The notes under the pieces are model-generated. The model was given only the letters and a program-made list of their open reading frames with translations. It made no database searches and was not told the DNA's origin. Positions 19,059-28,635 of a stretch of DNA of 64,000 nt are shown one piece after another; within the stretch, counting starts at the first letter, position 1, and each line of letters opens with the position of its first letter. Both the position numbers and the translations under genes were made by a program. The stretch covers positions 4,030,001 to 4,094,000 of the forward strand of contig NZ_BIFS01000001.1 of assembly GCF_003967555.1 (NCBI RefSeq). The letters are read 5' to 3'. Origin of the DNA: Dictyobacter kobayashii. GTDB taxonomy: Bacteria > Chloroflexota > Ktedonobacteria > Ktedonobacterales > Ktedonobacteraceae.

Positions 19059-19544
19059 ATGTCAGCGACTGAAATGTTGGAGAATAGCCATCTAATGGTT
19101 ATTCAAGCGCTTGATGATCTACCGGAGCCAATGTGGGATATGCCGGGTGTCAGTGGAGAATGGTCTGCTAAAGATATTGTCGCCCATCTGACCTCCTATG
19201 AGTTGCTATTGATCGACGCCTTTCAAACGGTGCACGGAGAAACGCCATCCCCTTATCTGATGAGGTGGAGAAGTGATCTACAAGCATTTAATACTGAAGC
19301 TGTCGAAGCCAGGCGTTATCAAACGGCGCAGCAGGTGATGAACGAGTACCAGGATGCCCAGGTCAGATCGGCAGATGCCCTGTCATCTTTACCTGCCGAA
19401 CTGGTAGAAAAAAAAGGGGCTATATCCTGGTATCGTTCAGGTGAGGCAAGCATTGCTGACCTGGTAGAGCGTTTATCACAGCATATGCAACAGCACTGCG
19501 AACAGATTAAGCAGTTCCGTGAGGCAAACAAGCAACAGGAATAA
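19059..19544 (+). CDS. DinB-like four-helix-bundle protein (ClbS/DfsB type)
   Basis: 161 aa. The segment SGEWSAKDIVAHLTSYE with its His, and LSQHMQQHCEQIKQF near the end with further His, match the metal-binding helical bundle of the DinB/MDMPI group, whose members include thiol-dependent transferases and resistance proteins. No more specific role can be read. Start ATG has TGGAGA about 8 nt upstream. Ends 16 bp before the convergent dhaM stop. Confidence 0.78.
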   Translation: MSATEMLENSHLMVIQALDDLPEPMWDMPGVSGEWSAKDIVAHLTSYELLLIDAFQTVHGETPSPYLMRWRSDLQAFNTEAVEARRYQTAQQVMNEYQDAQVRSADALSSLPAELVEKKGAISWYRSGEASIADLVERLSQHMQQHCEQIKQFREANKQQE

Positions 19545-19560
19545 GAAATAGCAGCAGGTA

Positions 19561-19965
19561 TTATGCCTGCTGTCCCTTTGGCATCTCATGGCCATTATTC
19601 GCGGCTTCCGCGACTTCTGCCAGTGTACTGCCGGCGGAGGCCTCAACCGCTGCCAGCACGGCTCCCTCGACAAGCGGAGCCGTGCTAATAATGACCCGTT
19701 CCCGTTCAATCGGATCCAATTGCTCCAGCGCCATCTCTGTAACCATCACCGCGCTACCCAGATCAAGCAAAACCAGTGTCCCTTCGGGATTGGAAGCCTT
19801 CTGGAGGGCGGCGATCACTTTATCAATGGAGGTACCAATAGAGCCATCGTCAGTGCCTCCGGCGACGGCAATAGTTACTTCTCCCATCGACATCTGTTCG
19901 GCCAGTTCAGCAACGCCTTCTGCCAGGCGAGCACTATGCGAAACAATTACAATGCCAACAGACAA
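19561..19965 (-). CDS. dhaM: PTS-type dihydroxyacetone kinase phosphotransfer subunit DhaM
   Basis: 134 aa EIIA-Man-like domain that passes phosphate from HPr to the ADP held by DhaL. Phospho-accepting His is in VIVSHSARLAEG (about residue 10); GGTDDGSIGTS and VLLDLGSAVMVTEMAL are family hallmarks. It is the minimal single-domain form, without the fused HPr and EI-like domains of E. coli DhaM, so it must use HPr/EI encoded elsewhere. The start appears to be TTG at 19965 with GAGG about 8 nt upstream; no ATG is available. Last gene of the glycerol operon, 75 bp after dhaL. Confidence 0.92.
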   Translation of the reverse strand: MSVGIVIVSHSARLAEGVAELAEQMSMGEVTIAVAGGTDDGSIGTSIDKVIAALQKASNPEGTLVLLDLGSAVMVTEMALEQLDPIERERVIISTAPLVEGAVLAAVEASAGSTLAEVAEAANNGHEMPKGQQA

Positions 19966-20040
19966 AATATTTCCTCTTCTTTCCAGGGAACTTCATCCCG
20001 CAGCAAGATCCACGCAGATAGCGGAAGCTTACAATAAGTA

Positions 20041-20691
20041 TTACTCTTCGTGTGGTATTTCTGGTGATACGGTATCTGAGAGAGCCTGCAAGATCAGCCA
20101 GCAAGAGGTTGCCCCCGGGTCCTGGTGTCCCACGCTACGTTCACCCAGATAACTGGCTCGCCCTTTGGTCGCGATCATTTCGATGGTGGCATTCATACCA
20201 ACTTCGGCGGCCGCAGCCATGCTTTGCAGTAACTGCGGTACAGGCAACTGATCTTTTGCTGCTTGTTGAGCGGCATCGACAGCAGGTATAAATGCGTCTA
20301 ACATCGTCTTCTCACCAGCCTGAGCCTTGCCCCGAGCTTTAATGCCCTCAAGCGCAGCATCAAACATAGCGATCAGCTCAGGCGTTTCCAGAACTTGCTT
20401 GCCGGAGGTTGCCATGCCTGCCCGTAGGAATGCGGTTCCATACAGGGGACCGCTGGCCCCGCCAACCGTAGAGACCAGGGTGCTACCAACGGTTTTAAGC
20501 AGCGCCCCAATATCAGCATCGCTTACACCTGCGATTTTTGTGCTTACAGCGGTAAAGCCACGATCCATATTGATGCCATGATCGGCATCCCCGATCGCGG
20601 AGTCCAGTTCTGTCAGGAATGCACTGTTCTCATGCAATACCTGTGCTGACCGCTGCAACCAATGCAGGATATCCTCATGTGTGACAGGCAT
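20041..20691 (-). CDS. dhaL: Dihydroxyacetone kinase ADP-binding subunit DhaL
   Basis: 216 aa helical barrel subunit that holds ADP as a cofactor and phosphorylates dihydroxyacetone bound to DhaK. The Mg-ADP site is visible as LDSAIGDADHGINMDRG near the N-terminus; GGASGPLYG and the Thr/Ala-rich helices follow; GQDPGATS-like residues (GHQDPGATS) stand near the C-terminus. Normal length. ATG at 20691 lies 32 bp after the dhaK stop. Confidence 0.94.
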   Translation of the reverse strand: MPVTHEDILHWLQRSAQVLHENSAFLTELDSAIGDADHGINMDRGFTAVSTKIAGVSDADIGALLKTVGSTLVSTVGGASGPLYGTAFLRAGMATSGKQVLETPELIAMFDAALEGIKARGKAQAGEKTMLDAFIPAVDAAQQAAKDQLPVPQLLQSMAAAAEVGMNATIEMIATKGRASYLGERSVGHQDPGATSCWLILQALSDTVSPEIPHEE

Positions 20692-20723
20692 GGTCTCCTC
20701 CCAATCTTACCGGCAGTTTTTGA

Positions 20724-21725
<1,002 letters not shown>

Positions 21726-21820
21726 CGCGTTTCCTCTCGTGCATGTGAGCAGATAGGAAAGACTCCTATCGCGTTTCTTCCTTATAATTGCGAAAGAGTT
21801 TGAATGAGCGCTCCTTGAGC

Positions 21821-23500
21821 TTAGTGTTTCTCTGCCAGCACTTGATTCTGGATATTTGAGCGATACGTCTGCATCAATGCTTGCTGCTCTGTTGACGGCC
21901 AGTGAAATTCCTGAGCCATCAACCGTGTAACCTCATCAACTACACCCTGACCACGCTCGCGATCTTCCAGCACAATTGATGTGCGTCGTGCCAGAATATC
22001 GGAGGGCTTCATTGCCATTTCATAGCGGCAGGCATAAATCACCTCTGCCTTAATATAGGGCAGGTCACTGATGAGTTGCTGGCCCAGCGAAGCATCCTGT
22101 TCTATCAAGTCAAAGACCGCATTGGCATTAGAACCATAGGCTCCACCAAGATGTTGAATAATACTCGAGCTCAGGCCCAGGCTGGTACCGCGCTTCTGCA
22201 GCTCATGCTGGGTAAGTGGCCAGGCCGCGCTACCCTGTAGTGGGAGCGACTCAGTTGGATGAACTGGTTTCATACTATCGCGGCGGCTAATGAGATCGAG
22301 TGTATCCTGTGCCATACGACGGTAGGTGGTTAACTTGCCACCTGTAATGGTCACCAGGCCTGACGGACTCTCAATAACAGCATGGGTACGTGACAGTTTG
22401 GCGGTTGAGGCATTCTTTTGCCGTGGTTTGACCAACGGTCGATAGCCAGCATAAGTACTGATAATATCATCCTCAGTCACATTAACCGAGAGATAGCGAT
22501 TCAAATATTTCAACAGGTATGTAATATCATCCTGAGAAGCATTTGGATGGTTGAGATCGCCTGTACCAGTATCGGTTGTGCCATAGATGGCCCGTGACTC
22601 CCAGGGGACAATAAACAGGATACGTTTATCCTCGGTCTCGGGCAGGACAATCGCATCATCACCCAGTTGCAGTTGTTCGCGCGATAGGACCAGGTGGACT
22701 CCTTTACTGGGCTCAACCTGAATTTCTGGTGTGTGCCCGGTTAAAGACTCAACCTGCTCAGAGAAGACGCCTGTGGCATTGACAACATGACGGGCTCGTA
22801 CCGTGAACTGTTGATCGCCAATGTTATCGTGTACCACCGCGCCTGTAATATGGTCATGCGACATCTCAAAGCCGGTCACCTCAGCGTAATTAGCAATCAC
22901 CGCCCCAGAGCGTGCCGCTGTACGTAGAACAGTCATCGTCAGACGCACATCATTTGTCTGACCATCGTAATAAATGAAGCCTTCTTTAAGCCCCTCTGAA
23001 ATCAGCGTTGGAGCTCGTTCTAAGACTTCCTGACGGCTAATATGGTGGTGGCGAGAGATATTGCGTCGCCCGGCCAGGCCATCATACATCCAGAGGCCAG
23101 CATCTAATAGACGATTGAGGCCGATACCCTTTGGGGTCGTGAAAGGCATGCCAACCGGATGCTTATCTCCCTCATAGATAGGCAAAACAAAGGCAACTGG
23201 ATTAACCAGAAATGGCGCATTCTGTAGCAGCAGGCCGCGTTCAACCAGGGCTTCATGGACCAGTGCGATATCAAAGTTTGGCAGATAGCGAATTCCGCCA
23301 TGAACAAGCTTGGTTGATTTACTACTGGTGCCGCTGGCAAAATCTGCCTTCTCGACCAGGGCGACCGAGTAGCCGCGTGAGACGGCATCCAGAGCGACGC
23401 CCGCGCCGGTGATACCGCCGCCAATGACCAGGATATCGAAAGAATTATTCGCAAGTTCGTTAAAATTGTACGCACGTTCGCGTGAGGATAGGGGTTGCAT
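21821..23500 (-). CDS. glpD: Glycerol-3-phosphate dehydrogenase (FAD-dependent, GlpD)
   Basis: About 559 aa membrane-associated flavoprotein oxidising glycerol-3-phosphate to dihydroxyacetone phosphate and feeding electrons to quinone. FAD motif DILVIGGGITGAGVALDA at the N-terminus, GTSSKSTKLVHGGIRYL, and the C-terminal GLVTITGGKLTTYRRMAQD are diagnostic. I take the ATG at 23500; an in-frame TTG at 23527 is possible, and neither has a clear ribosome site. The start overlaps a 14-bp inverted repeat region (23513-23579) that may control translation. Confidence 0.95.
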   Translation of the reverse strand: MQPLSSRERAYNFNELANNSFDILVIGGGITGAGVALDAVSRGYSVALVEKADFASGTSSKSTKLVHGGIRYLPNFDIALVHEALVERGLLLQNAPFLVNPVAFVLPIYEGDKHPVGMPFTTPKGIGLNRLLDAGLWMYDGLAGRRNISRHHHISRQEVLERAPTLISEGLKEGFIYYDGQTNDVRLTMTVLRTAARSGAVIANYAEVTGFEMSHDHITGAVVHDNIGDQQFTVRARHVVNATGVFSEQVESLTGHTPEIQVEPSKGVHLVLSREQLQLGDDAIVLPETEDKRILFIVPWESRAIYGTTDTGTGDLNHPNASQDDITYLLKYLNRYLSVNVTEDDIISTYAGYRPLVKPRQKNASTAKLSRTHAVIESPSGLVTITGGKLTTYRRMAQDTLDLISRRDSMKPVHPTESLPLQGSAAWPLTQHELQKRGTSLGLSSSIIQHLGGAYGSNANAVFDLIEQDASLGQQLISDLPYIKAEVIYACRYEMAMKPSDILARRTSIVLEDRERGQGVVDEVTRLMAQEFHWPSTEQQALMQTYRSNIQNQVLAEKH

Positions 23501-23512
23501 AAGTGCTATTTT

Positions 23513-23579
23513 ACGAAAATGCAGCAAGAGATCAGTGATTTTGTTATTTTGTTTTTTCGATCACATGCTGCATTTTCGT
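23513..23579 (-). promoter_or_regulatory. Inverted repeat between glpF and glpD
   Basis: ACGAAAATGCAGCA (23513-23526) pairs perfectly with TGCTGCATTTTCGT (23566-23579); a further GATC pair inside extends the match. It lies directly before the glpD start, which has no clear ribosome site, so it may be an RNA stem tuning glpD expression or a looped operator. Confidence 0.45.
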
Positions 23580-23607
23580 CCTTTCATCCAAAAACTATGA
23601 TAAAGCG

Positions 23608-24501
23608 CTAATCTACTGCCGGTTCACGAACAGCTTCACCACGAGAGATTGCTGCGCCAGATTGATGGAGCTTTCTAGCTTCTATGACTTTGCCAATTGT
23701 AAAGTCATAGATATAGGCTCCTGCGACACCTCCCAGGAGTGGAGCAACAATTGGAATCCAGGTATAGGAATTCAGGCTTCTTCCACCATCGACCAGGGCA
23801 ATCCACAGGCGAGGACCAAAGTCACGCGCTGGATTGATTGCATACCCCGTGTTGAGTCCGAATGAAGCACCGATTGCTACAATCAGGAAGCCAATGATCA
23901 TTGGGTTTAGATTGGCCTGTACTGGCTGGTTGCGTGCATCAACAATCGCAAAGATCAAACCAACCAGCAGAGCAGTGCCTACGAACTCATCGCAGAAGGC
24001 GCCGAAGGTTCCAACAAAAGCTTTGGGACTGGTGTAGAAGACACCACCCACTTCACTGGTAATTGTACCACCTTTTGCTGCTGCCAGGCCGACTGCGTGA
24101 TCAATCGCTCCTTTATACACGAAGAAAAGGATGGCGGCGGCTATAAATGCTCCCAACACTTGTGAGCCCATATAGGGAAGAACCTTGTTCCAGGGGAACT
24201 TGCCTCTGGATGCAAATCCTAGTGTCACCGCTGGATTGAGATGCGCACCACTAATGGCACCCGCTACATAGATACCAAGCATAACGGCGAAGCCCCAACC
24301 AAAGACAATCAGAATCCATTGATTCGCGAATGGAGTAGGAAGCGTTGGGCCGCCATTAGGACCGAGATTGTTGAAAAGCGCGAATGAAGCAACGCAACCA
24401 TCGCCAAAAAGCAAAAGAACCATAGTGCCGAAAAATTCAGCAACGCACTCACCCAGGGTACCAGCTAGCGCTGGTGTCTGACTAACAACGGGCCTTTCCA
24501 T
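23608..24501 (-). CDS. glpF: Glycerol facilitator (MIP family aquaglyceroporin)
   Basis: 297 aa, six-helix channel for passive glycerol uptake. Both pore motifs are present: SGAHLNPAVTLG in the first half and NTGYAINPARDFGPR in the second; the Asp after the second NPA-Arg is the usual mark of glycerol-permeable members. It has a longer than usual loop around residues 130-170 (AVGLAAAKGGTITSEVGG). It lies 128 bp after glpK and before glpD in the same orientation. Confidence 0.94.
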   Translation of the reverse strand: MERPVVSQTPALAGTLGECVAEFFGTMVLLLFGDGCVASFALFNNLGPNGGPTLPTPFANQWILIVFGWGFAVMLGIYVAGAISGAHLNPAVTLGFASRGKFPWNKVLPYMGSQVLGAFIAAAILFFVYKGAIDHAVGLAAAKGGTITSEVGGVFYTSPKAFVGTFGAFCDEFVGTALLVGLIFAIVDARNQPVQANLNPMIIGFLIVAIGASFGLNTGYAINPARDFGPRLWIALVDGGRSLNSYTWIPIVAPLLGGVAGAYIYDFTIGKVIEARKLHQSGAAISRGEAVREPAVD

Positions 24502-24629
24502 GAATTTTTCTCCAATCCTATTACATATTTATACCGACAACCGCATATATGGTTGAGCTGTATTCCCTGATGGTCCCAGAGAAATAGCTCAACAGCATGC
24601 TATGAATGTTTTGTACTGTTGGATGAAGA

Positions 24630-26135
24630 TTATTCTTTTGCCCAGCCGAGAGAACGCTCCACTGCGCGCTTCCAGTTAGCGTACAGGCTTTCACGTTGAT
24701 CCTTGTTCATCTTTGGCTCAAAGGTACGATCGATGGACCACAGACCGCTCAGCTCGTGTTGATCTTTCCAGAAGCCGACAGCCAACCCTGCCAGATAGGC
24801 AGCACCCAGAGCAGTAGTCTCTGCGATGCTGGGTCGTTGGACTGGTATGCCCAGAATATCAGCCTGGAATTGCATCAAGAGATTATTGACGACCGCGCCA
24901 CCATCGACACGCAACGTAGTGGCAGTGATGTTGCTATCAGCAGTCATTGCCTCCAGAACCTCGCGTGTTTGATAGCACATACTCTCGAGGGTTGCCCGAG
25001 CGATATGTCCAATCGTAGAGCCACGCGTCAGTCCCACAATGATCCCACGGGCATACGGGTCCCAATGGGGAGCACCCAGGCCCACAAAGGCCGGAACCAT
25101 ATAGACGCCACCATTATCGGTCACTGTCCGGGCCAGACTTTCTACCTCAATGCTTGAACTAATGGCCTTTAAGCCGTCGCGTAGCCACTGGACCGCGGCC
25201 CCGGTCACAAAGATACTGCCTTCAAGCGCATATGTGAGCTTTGGCTTCTCTTTAGTGCCCAGTCCCCAGGCAATAGTGGTGAGGAGACCGTGTTGAGAGG
25301 CTATAGCTTTCTCTCCCGTATTCATAAGCATAAAACAGCCTGTACCATATGTGTTTTTAGCCATACCAATCTGGTAACAGACCTGTCCAAAGGTCGCTGC
25401 CTGCTGATCACCTGCGATGCCAGCAATACGGATGGGGGTGTTGAAGAACTCTGTGGCGGTTTCGCCATAGACAGCACTGGAAGGCATGACCTGCGGTAAC
25501 ATAGAATGAGGAATCCCCAACTCCTTCAGGATCACATCATCCCACTTTCCCTCATAGATATTAAAGAGGAGAGTACGAGAAGCATTGGTATAGTCAGTGA
25601 CATGGATCTTGCCTTTAGTCAGGCGCCAGATGAGGAAGGTATCGATAGTGCCAAAAAGCAGTTCGCCCCGCTCAGCTTTCTGGCGTGCACCTTCAACATT
25701 ATCAAGAATCCATTTGACTTTGGTGCCAGAGAAGTAGGCATCGGTCACCAGACCCGTACGTTCACGGATAACTTTGTCGAAGCCTTTGTTCTTCAAGGCA
25801 TCACAAATTGGTACAGTTAAGCGGCTTTGCCAGACAATGGCATTAAACACCGGTCGGCCCGTGCTTTTTTCCCAGACAATCGTCGTTTCGCGTTGATTAG
25901 TAATACCCAACGCTACGACATCTGAGGCCGAGGCACCTGCCTTTTTTAAGGCTTCTTTCGCCACTTTAAGCTGGCTTGACCAGATGTCCTCGGGATTGTG
26001 CTCGACCAATCCAGGTGCTGGATAGATTTGAGGAAATTCTTGTTGCGCTACACTTACAATATTGCCGTCATGGTTGAAGAGGATTGCCCGGGAGCTGGTG
26101 GTACCTTGATCTAAACTTAGCACAAAGCGAGCCAT
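24630..26135 (-). CDS. glpK: Glycerol kinase
   Basis: 501 aa, standard length. Phosphorylates glycerol with ATP to glycerol-3-phosphate. FGGY-kinase motifs are clear: LSLDQGTTSSRAILF at the N-terminus, ITNQRETTIVWEKSTGRP, GIAGDQQAATFGQ, and the C-terminal DGGAVVNNLLMQFQADILG. ATG at 26135 has GAGGAGG about 9 nt upstream. It is the first gene of the operon glpK-glpF-glpD-dhaK-dhaL-dhaM. Confidence 0.97.
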   Translation of the reverse strand: MARFVLSLDQGTTSSRAILFNHDGNIVSVAQQEFPQIYPAPGLVEHNPEDIWSSQLKVAKEALKKAGASASDVVALGITNQRETTIVWEKSTGRPVFNAIVWQSRLTVPICDALKNKGFDKVIRERTGLVTDAYFSGTKVKWILDNVEGARQKAERGELLFGTIDTFLIWRLTKGKIHVTDYTNASRTLLFNIYEGKWDDVILKELGIPHSMLPQVMPSSAVYGETATEFFNTPIRIAGIAGDQQAATFGQVCYQIGMAKNTYGTGCFMLMNTGEKAIASQHGLLTTIAWGLGTKEKPKLTYALEGSIFVTGAAVQWLRDGLKAISSSIEVESLARTVTDNGGVYMVPAFVGLGAPHWDPYARGIIVGLTRGSTIGHIARATLESMCYQTREVLEAMTADSNITATTLRVDGGAVVNNLLMQFQADILGIPVQRPSIAETTALGAAYLAGLAVGFWKDQHELSGLWSIDRTFEPKMNKDQRESLYANWKRAVERSLGWAKE

Positions 26136-26190
26136 TGAAAATTCCTCCTCTAAAACGTTGTACTACAGTGTCAACGTCTGGTTTTTTTTA

Positions 26191-26239
26191 ATACAAGTAG
26201 CACGAATGACCTGCGGCCTATGTTCCACGATACTTGTAT
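26191..26239 (-). promoter_or_regulatory. Hairpin in the glpK leader
   Basis: ATACAAGTA (26191-26199) pairs with TACTTGTAT (26231-26239), about 55 bp upstream of the glpK ATG. Position suits a leader stem or operator controlling the glycerol operon. No antiterminator gene is nearby. Confidence 0.3.
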
Positions 26240-26603
26240 ATTAAAAATGATGCCGTGCCGAAATTGCTTGATCGCTTGCGTCCTTACAAGCAGGAGTTGG
26301 AAGTTTTTTTGCTCATTATGCCCCAGGGATATGGACAGGATCGATAATTTTGCTTGACTCATATTCCCTGAAATGTTTTGGTTGTAGAATGCCTCTTTTC
26401 TATCCCCTCCTTTGTTGTATGCAAATATTAGACATCTTTTGTATTGTTGAGCTGAATTCACTACTAGTATACCATTTTGGAAGCCAGGATTGTATGTCTT
26501 TGTGTTCCATATTATGTCAATAAGTTCCATACTGCGGCTTTTTGTGATCAGTTTTAGCGTATAGCGCATGTGCACTGTATTGGGATTTTCATGCAAGTAC
26601 ATC

Positions 26604-26845
26604 AGGGCTTTTTCATGTTCGTCCAGAGATCACGAGCAAGCGATACGATGTCTATTCTTTCAGAGGTGAAGTGTGTGTGGTGGGCGGCCGCAGCCTCCTC
26701 CTACCTGCAAATATGGAGATCACGAGCAAGCGATACGATGTCCATTCTTTCAGAGGTGGAGTGTGTGGTGGGCAAACCGCTCACCACACACTCCACACTC
26801 CCAACCCGGCACCGCAGGCGCCAAAGAGGAACATGAAAAAGCTCT
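26604..26845. repeat. 242-bp MITE-like element with 17-bp terminal inverted repeats
   Basis: Ends are AGGGCTTTTTCATGTTC (26604-26620) and its complement with one mismatch (26829-26845). Inside are two direct copies of a block of about 55 bp, 90 bp apart (from 26626 and 26716), a 15-bp perfect stem (26756-26770 with 26782-26796), and, read on the minus strand, a GGCGCC-tgc-GGTGCC hairpin like that leading the other repeat loci. No open frame of note. The rest of the 26136-26994 gap shows no convincing gene. Confidence 0.7.
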
Positions 26846-27009
26846 GAGGCTGCATGGCTTTTATTGCTCGACATCTACGATGTGTATATAATAAGCAAAA
26901 TGAAGATTGCGTCGATAAGAAAGTATTCTGATGCGTTGGGAGAGTCGTCTTTGAAGTCCAGAAAGGCGTATCAGAGCGCACTATATCCAATCTGATGGGA
27001 GTATGTTGC

Positions 27010-28176
27010 ATGTCTATTTCTGCTCGCCGTGTTGAAACCTTTGGCACCACTATTTTTACGGAAATTAACCAGTTGGCGCAACAATATAGCGCCTTGAACC
27101 TGGGGCAGGGAAAACCTGATTTTGATACGCCCGCCGATATTGTGGCGGAAATGATTAAAGCTGCGCAATCAGGACAGCACAATCAGTATGCTCCTGGACC
27201 CGGGATCGCTTCTTTGCGCCATGCTGTAGCCAATCATGCAGCCCGTTTCTATGGATTGGATATCGATCCCGATCAAGGGGTAATTGTCACTGCCGGCGCG
27301 ACCGAAGGTATCCTTTCATGTGTGCTTGGCCTGGTTGATCCGGGAGATGAAGTAATTGTTATCGAGCCTTTTTACGATTCGTATGTGCCGAATATCTTGA
27401 TGGCGGGTGCTACCCCCGTTTTTGTTCCTTTGCATCCTCCAACCTGGACTTTTGATCCTGATGAGTTACGGGCGGCCTTCACACCCCGGACGCGGGTTTT
27501 GATTTTAAATTCTCCCCATAATCCTAGCGGGCGTGTCTTCTCGCGCGAAGAATTGTCTCTGGTGGCTGAACTGTGTATAGAGCACAATGTCATTGTGATT
27601 AATGATGAGGTCTATGAGCACCTGACGCTGGGTGGCTCGACCTATATTCCAATCGCTACTTTACCGGGTATGTTTGAGCGCACTGTGACTGTGAGCAGTG
27701 CCGGTAAGACCTTTAGTGCTACCGGCTGGAAGATAGGTTGGGCTTATGGGCATCCAGACGTTTTAGATGGCGTGGCGCGGGCCCATCAATTTACTATCTT
27801 TGCGGTTCATCATCCTACTCAAGAAGCGGTGGCCTACGCTTTAAATCAGCCAGATAGTTATTATAACAATTTTCGTACTATGTACCAATCCAAGCTGCAC
27901 TTGTTGATGGATGCTTTGGATGGTAGCGGCCTTACTTATCGTGCTCCTGAAGGCACTTACTTTATTATGGCTGATTTCTCGGCTGTTTTTGATGGGATGC
28001 CGCGGGATTTTACGCGCTACCTGATCAAGGAGATTGGTGTGGCCTGTATCCCTCCGGAAAGTATGTATAGTAAGGGGCATGTACATATCGGTAAAAATTA
28101 TGTGCGTTTCTCTTTTTGTAAAAGTGATCAGGCTTTGGTCCAGGCCAAAGGGTTGTTGTCAAAACTTAGAGGCTGA
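27010..28176 (+). CDS. Class I/II PLP-dependent aminotransferase (methionine/kynurenine aminotransferase-like)
   Basis: 388 aa fold-type I aminotransferase. LGQGKPDFDTP and YAPGPGIASLRHAVANH at the N-terminus, PHNPSGRVFSREEL, NDEVYEHLTLGG, and the PLP Lys in VSSAGKTFSATGWKIGW, with GKNYVRFSFCK at the end, place it with the methionine/kynurenine/glutamine transaminase (KAT/YbdL) group. Start at 27010 follows GGGAGT by 8 nt; the in-frame ATG at 26995 lacks a site. A terminator overlaps its stop codon. Stands alone, divergent from the glycerol operon. Confidence 0.92.
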   Translation: MSISARRVETFGTTIFTEINQLAQQYSALNLGQGKPDFDTPADIVAEMIKAAQSGQHNQYAPGPGIASLRHAVANHAARFYGLDIDPDQGVIVTAGATEGILSCVLGLVDPGDEVIVIEPFYDSYVPNILMAGATPVFVPLHPPTWTFDPDELRAAFTPRTRVLILNSPHNPSGRVFSREELSLVAELCIEHNVIVINDEVYEHLTLGGSTYIPIATLPGMFERTVTVSSAGKTFSATGWKIGWAYGHPDVLDGVARAHQFTIFAVHHPTQEAVAYALNQPDSYYNNFRTMYQSKLHLLMDALDGSGLTYRAPEGTYFIMADFSAVFDGMPRDFTRYLIKEIGVACIPPESMYSKGHVHIGKNYVRFSFCKSDQALVQAKGLLSKLRG

Positions 28177-28194
28177 GTTTAGCCTCTAAGTTTT
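28161..28194 (+). terminator. Terminator overlapping the aminotransferase stop codon
   Basis: AAAACTTAGAGGCT (28161-28174) pairs perfectly with AGCCTCTAAGTTTT (28181-28194), followed by a T-rich tract (28199-28205). Confidence 0.9.
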
Positions 28195-28202
28195 GTGCTT
28201 TT

Positions 28203-28632
28203 TTGTGGTGTGCCGCCTGACGGCGGCACGGGGGAGGAGGAAGATGTTGGGGGCACAGCCCCCAAACCCCCAGTCAAGGGGCTCGCCGCCCCTTGCATCC
28301 CTGCTTGAGAAGGTGGCGATGCTACATGCGAACCCCAGTCAAGGGGCTCGCCGCCCCTTGCATCCCTGCTTGAGAAGGTGGCGATGCTACATGCGAACCC
28401 CCAGTCAAGAGGCTGCCGCGTTTTGCGTCCCTGCTTGAGAAGGTGGCGATGCTACATGCGAACCCCAGTCAAGAGGCTGCTACCCTTGCATCCTCGCTTG
28501 AGAAGGTGGCGATGCTGTGCGCTAGGCCCTCGAGCGAGGAGCTGGCTGCCTCTTGCATCCTCGCTTGAGAAGGTGGCGATGCTACACGTCAGGTCTCCAA
28601 GCGAGGGGCTGCGGCCCCTTTGCATCCCCGCT
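28203..28632 (+). repeat. Array of about 65-bp tandem repeats with leading hairpins
   Basis: It begins with GTGCCGCC-tgac-GGCGGCAC and TTGGGGGC-aca-GCCCCCAA hairpins. A unit of about 65 bp then recurs from 28271, 28336, 28402, 28466, 28531 and about 28597. Each holds an AAGGGG...CCCCTT-like stem with a CTCGCCG-like loop and the spacer TGCTTGAGAAGGTGGCGATG. Later copies differ in stem sequence but mostly stay paired. It fills the gap between the convergent aminotransferase and thioesterase genes. Confidence 0.9.
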
Positions 28633-28635
28633 TTT

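Noticed and set aside
26171..26602. 143-aa minus-strand open frame upstream of glpK
   Set aside because: It lies in the glpK leader, has no ribosome site and no protein-like pattern; the region looks regulatory.
28271..28632. CRISPR array
   Set aside because: Units of about 65 bp follow one another without unique spacers, vary in stem sequence, and no cas genes are present.
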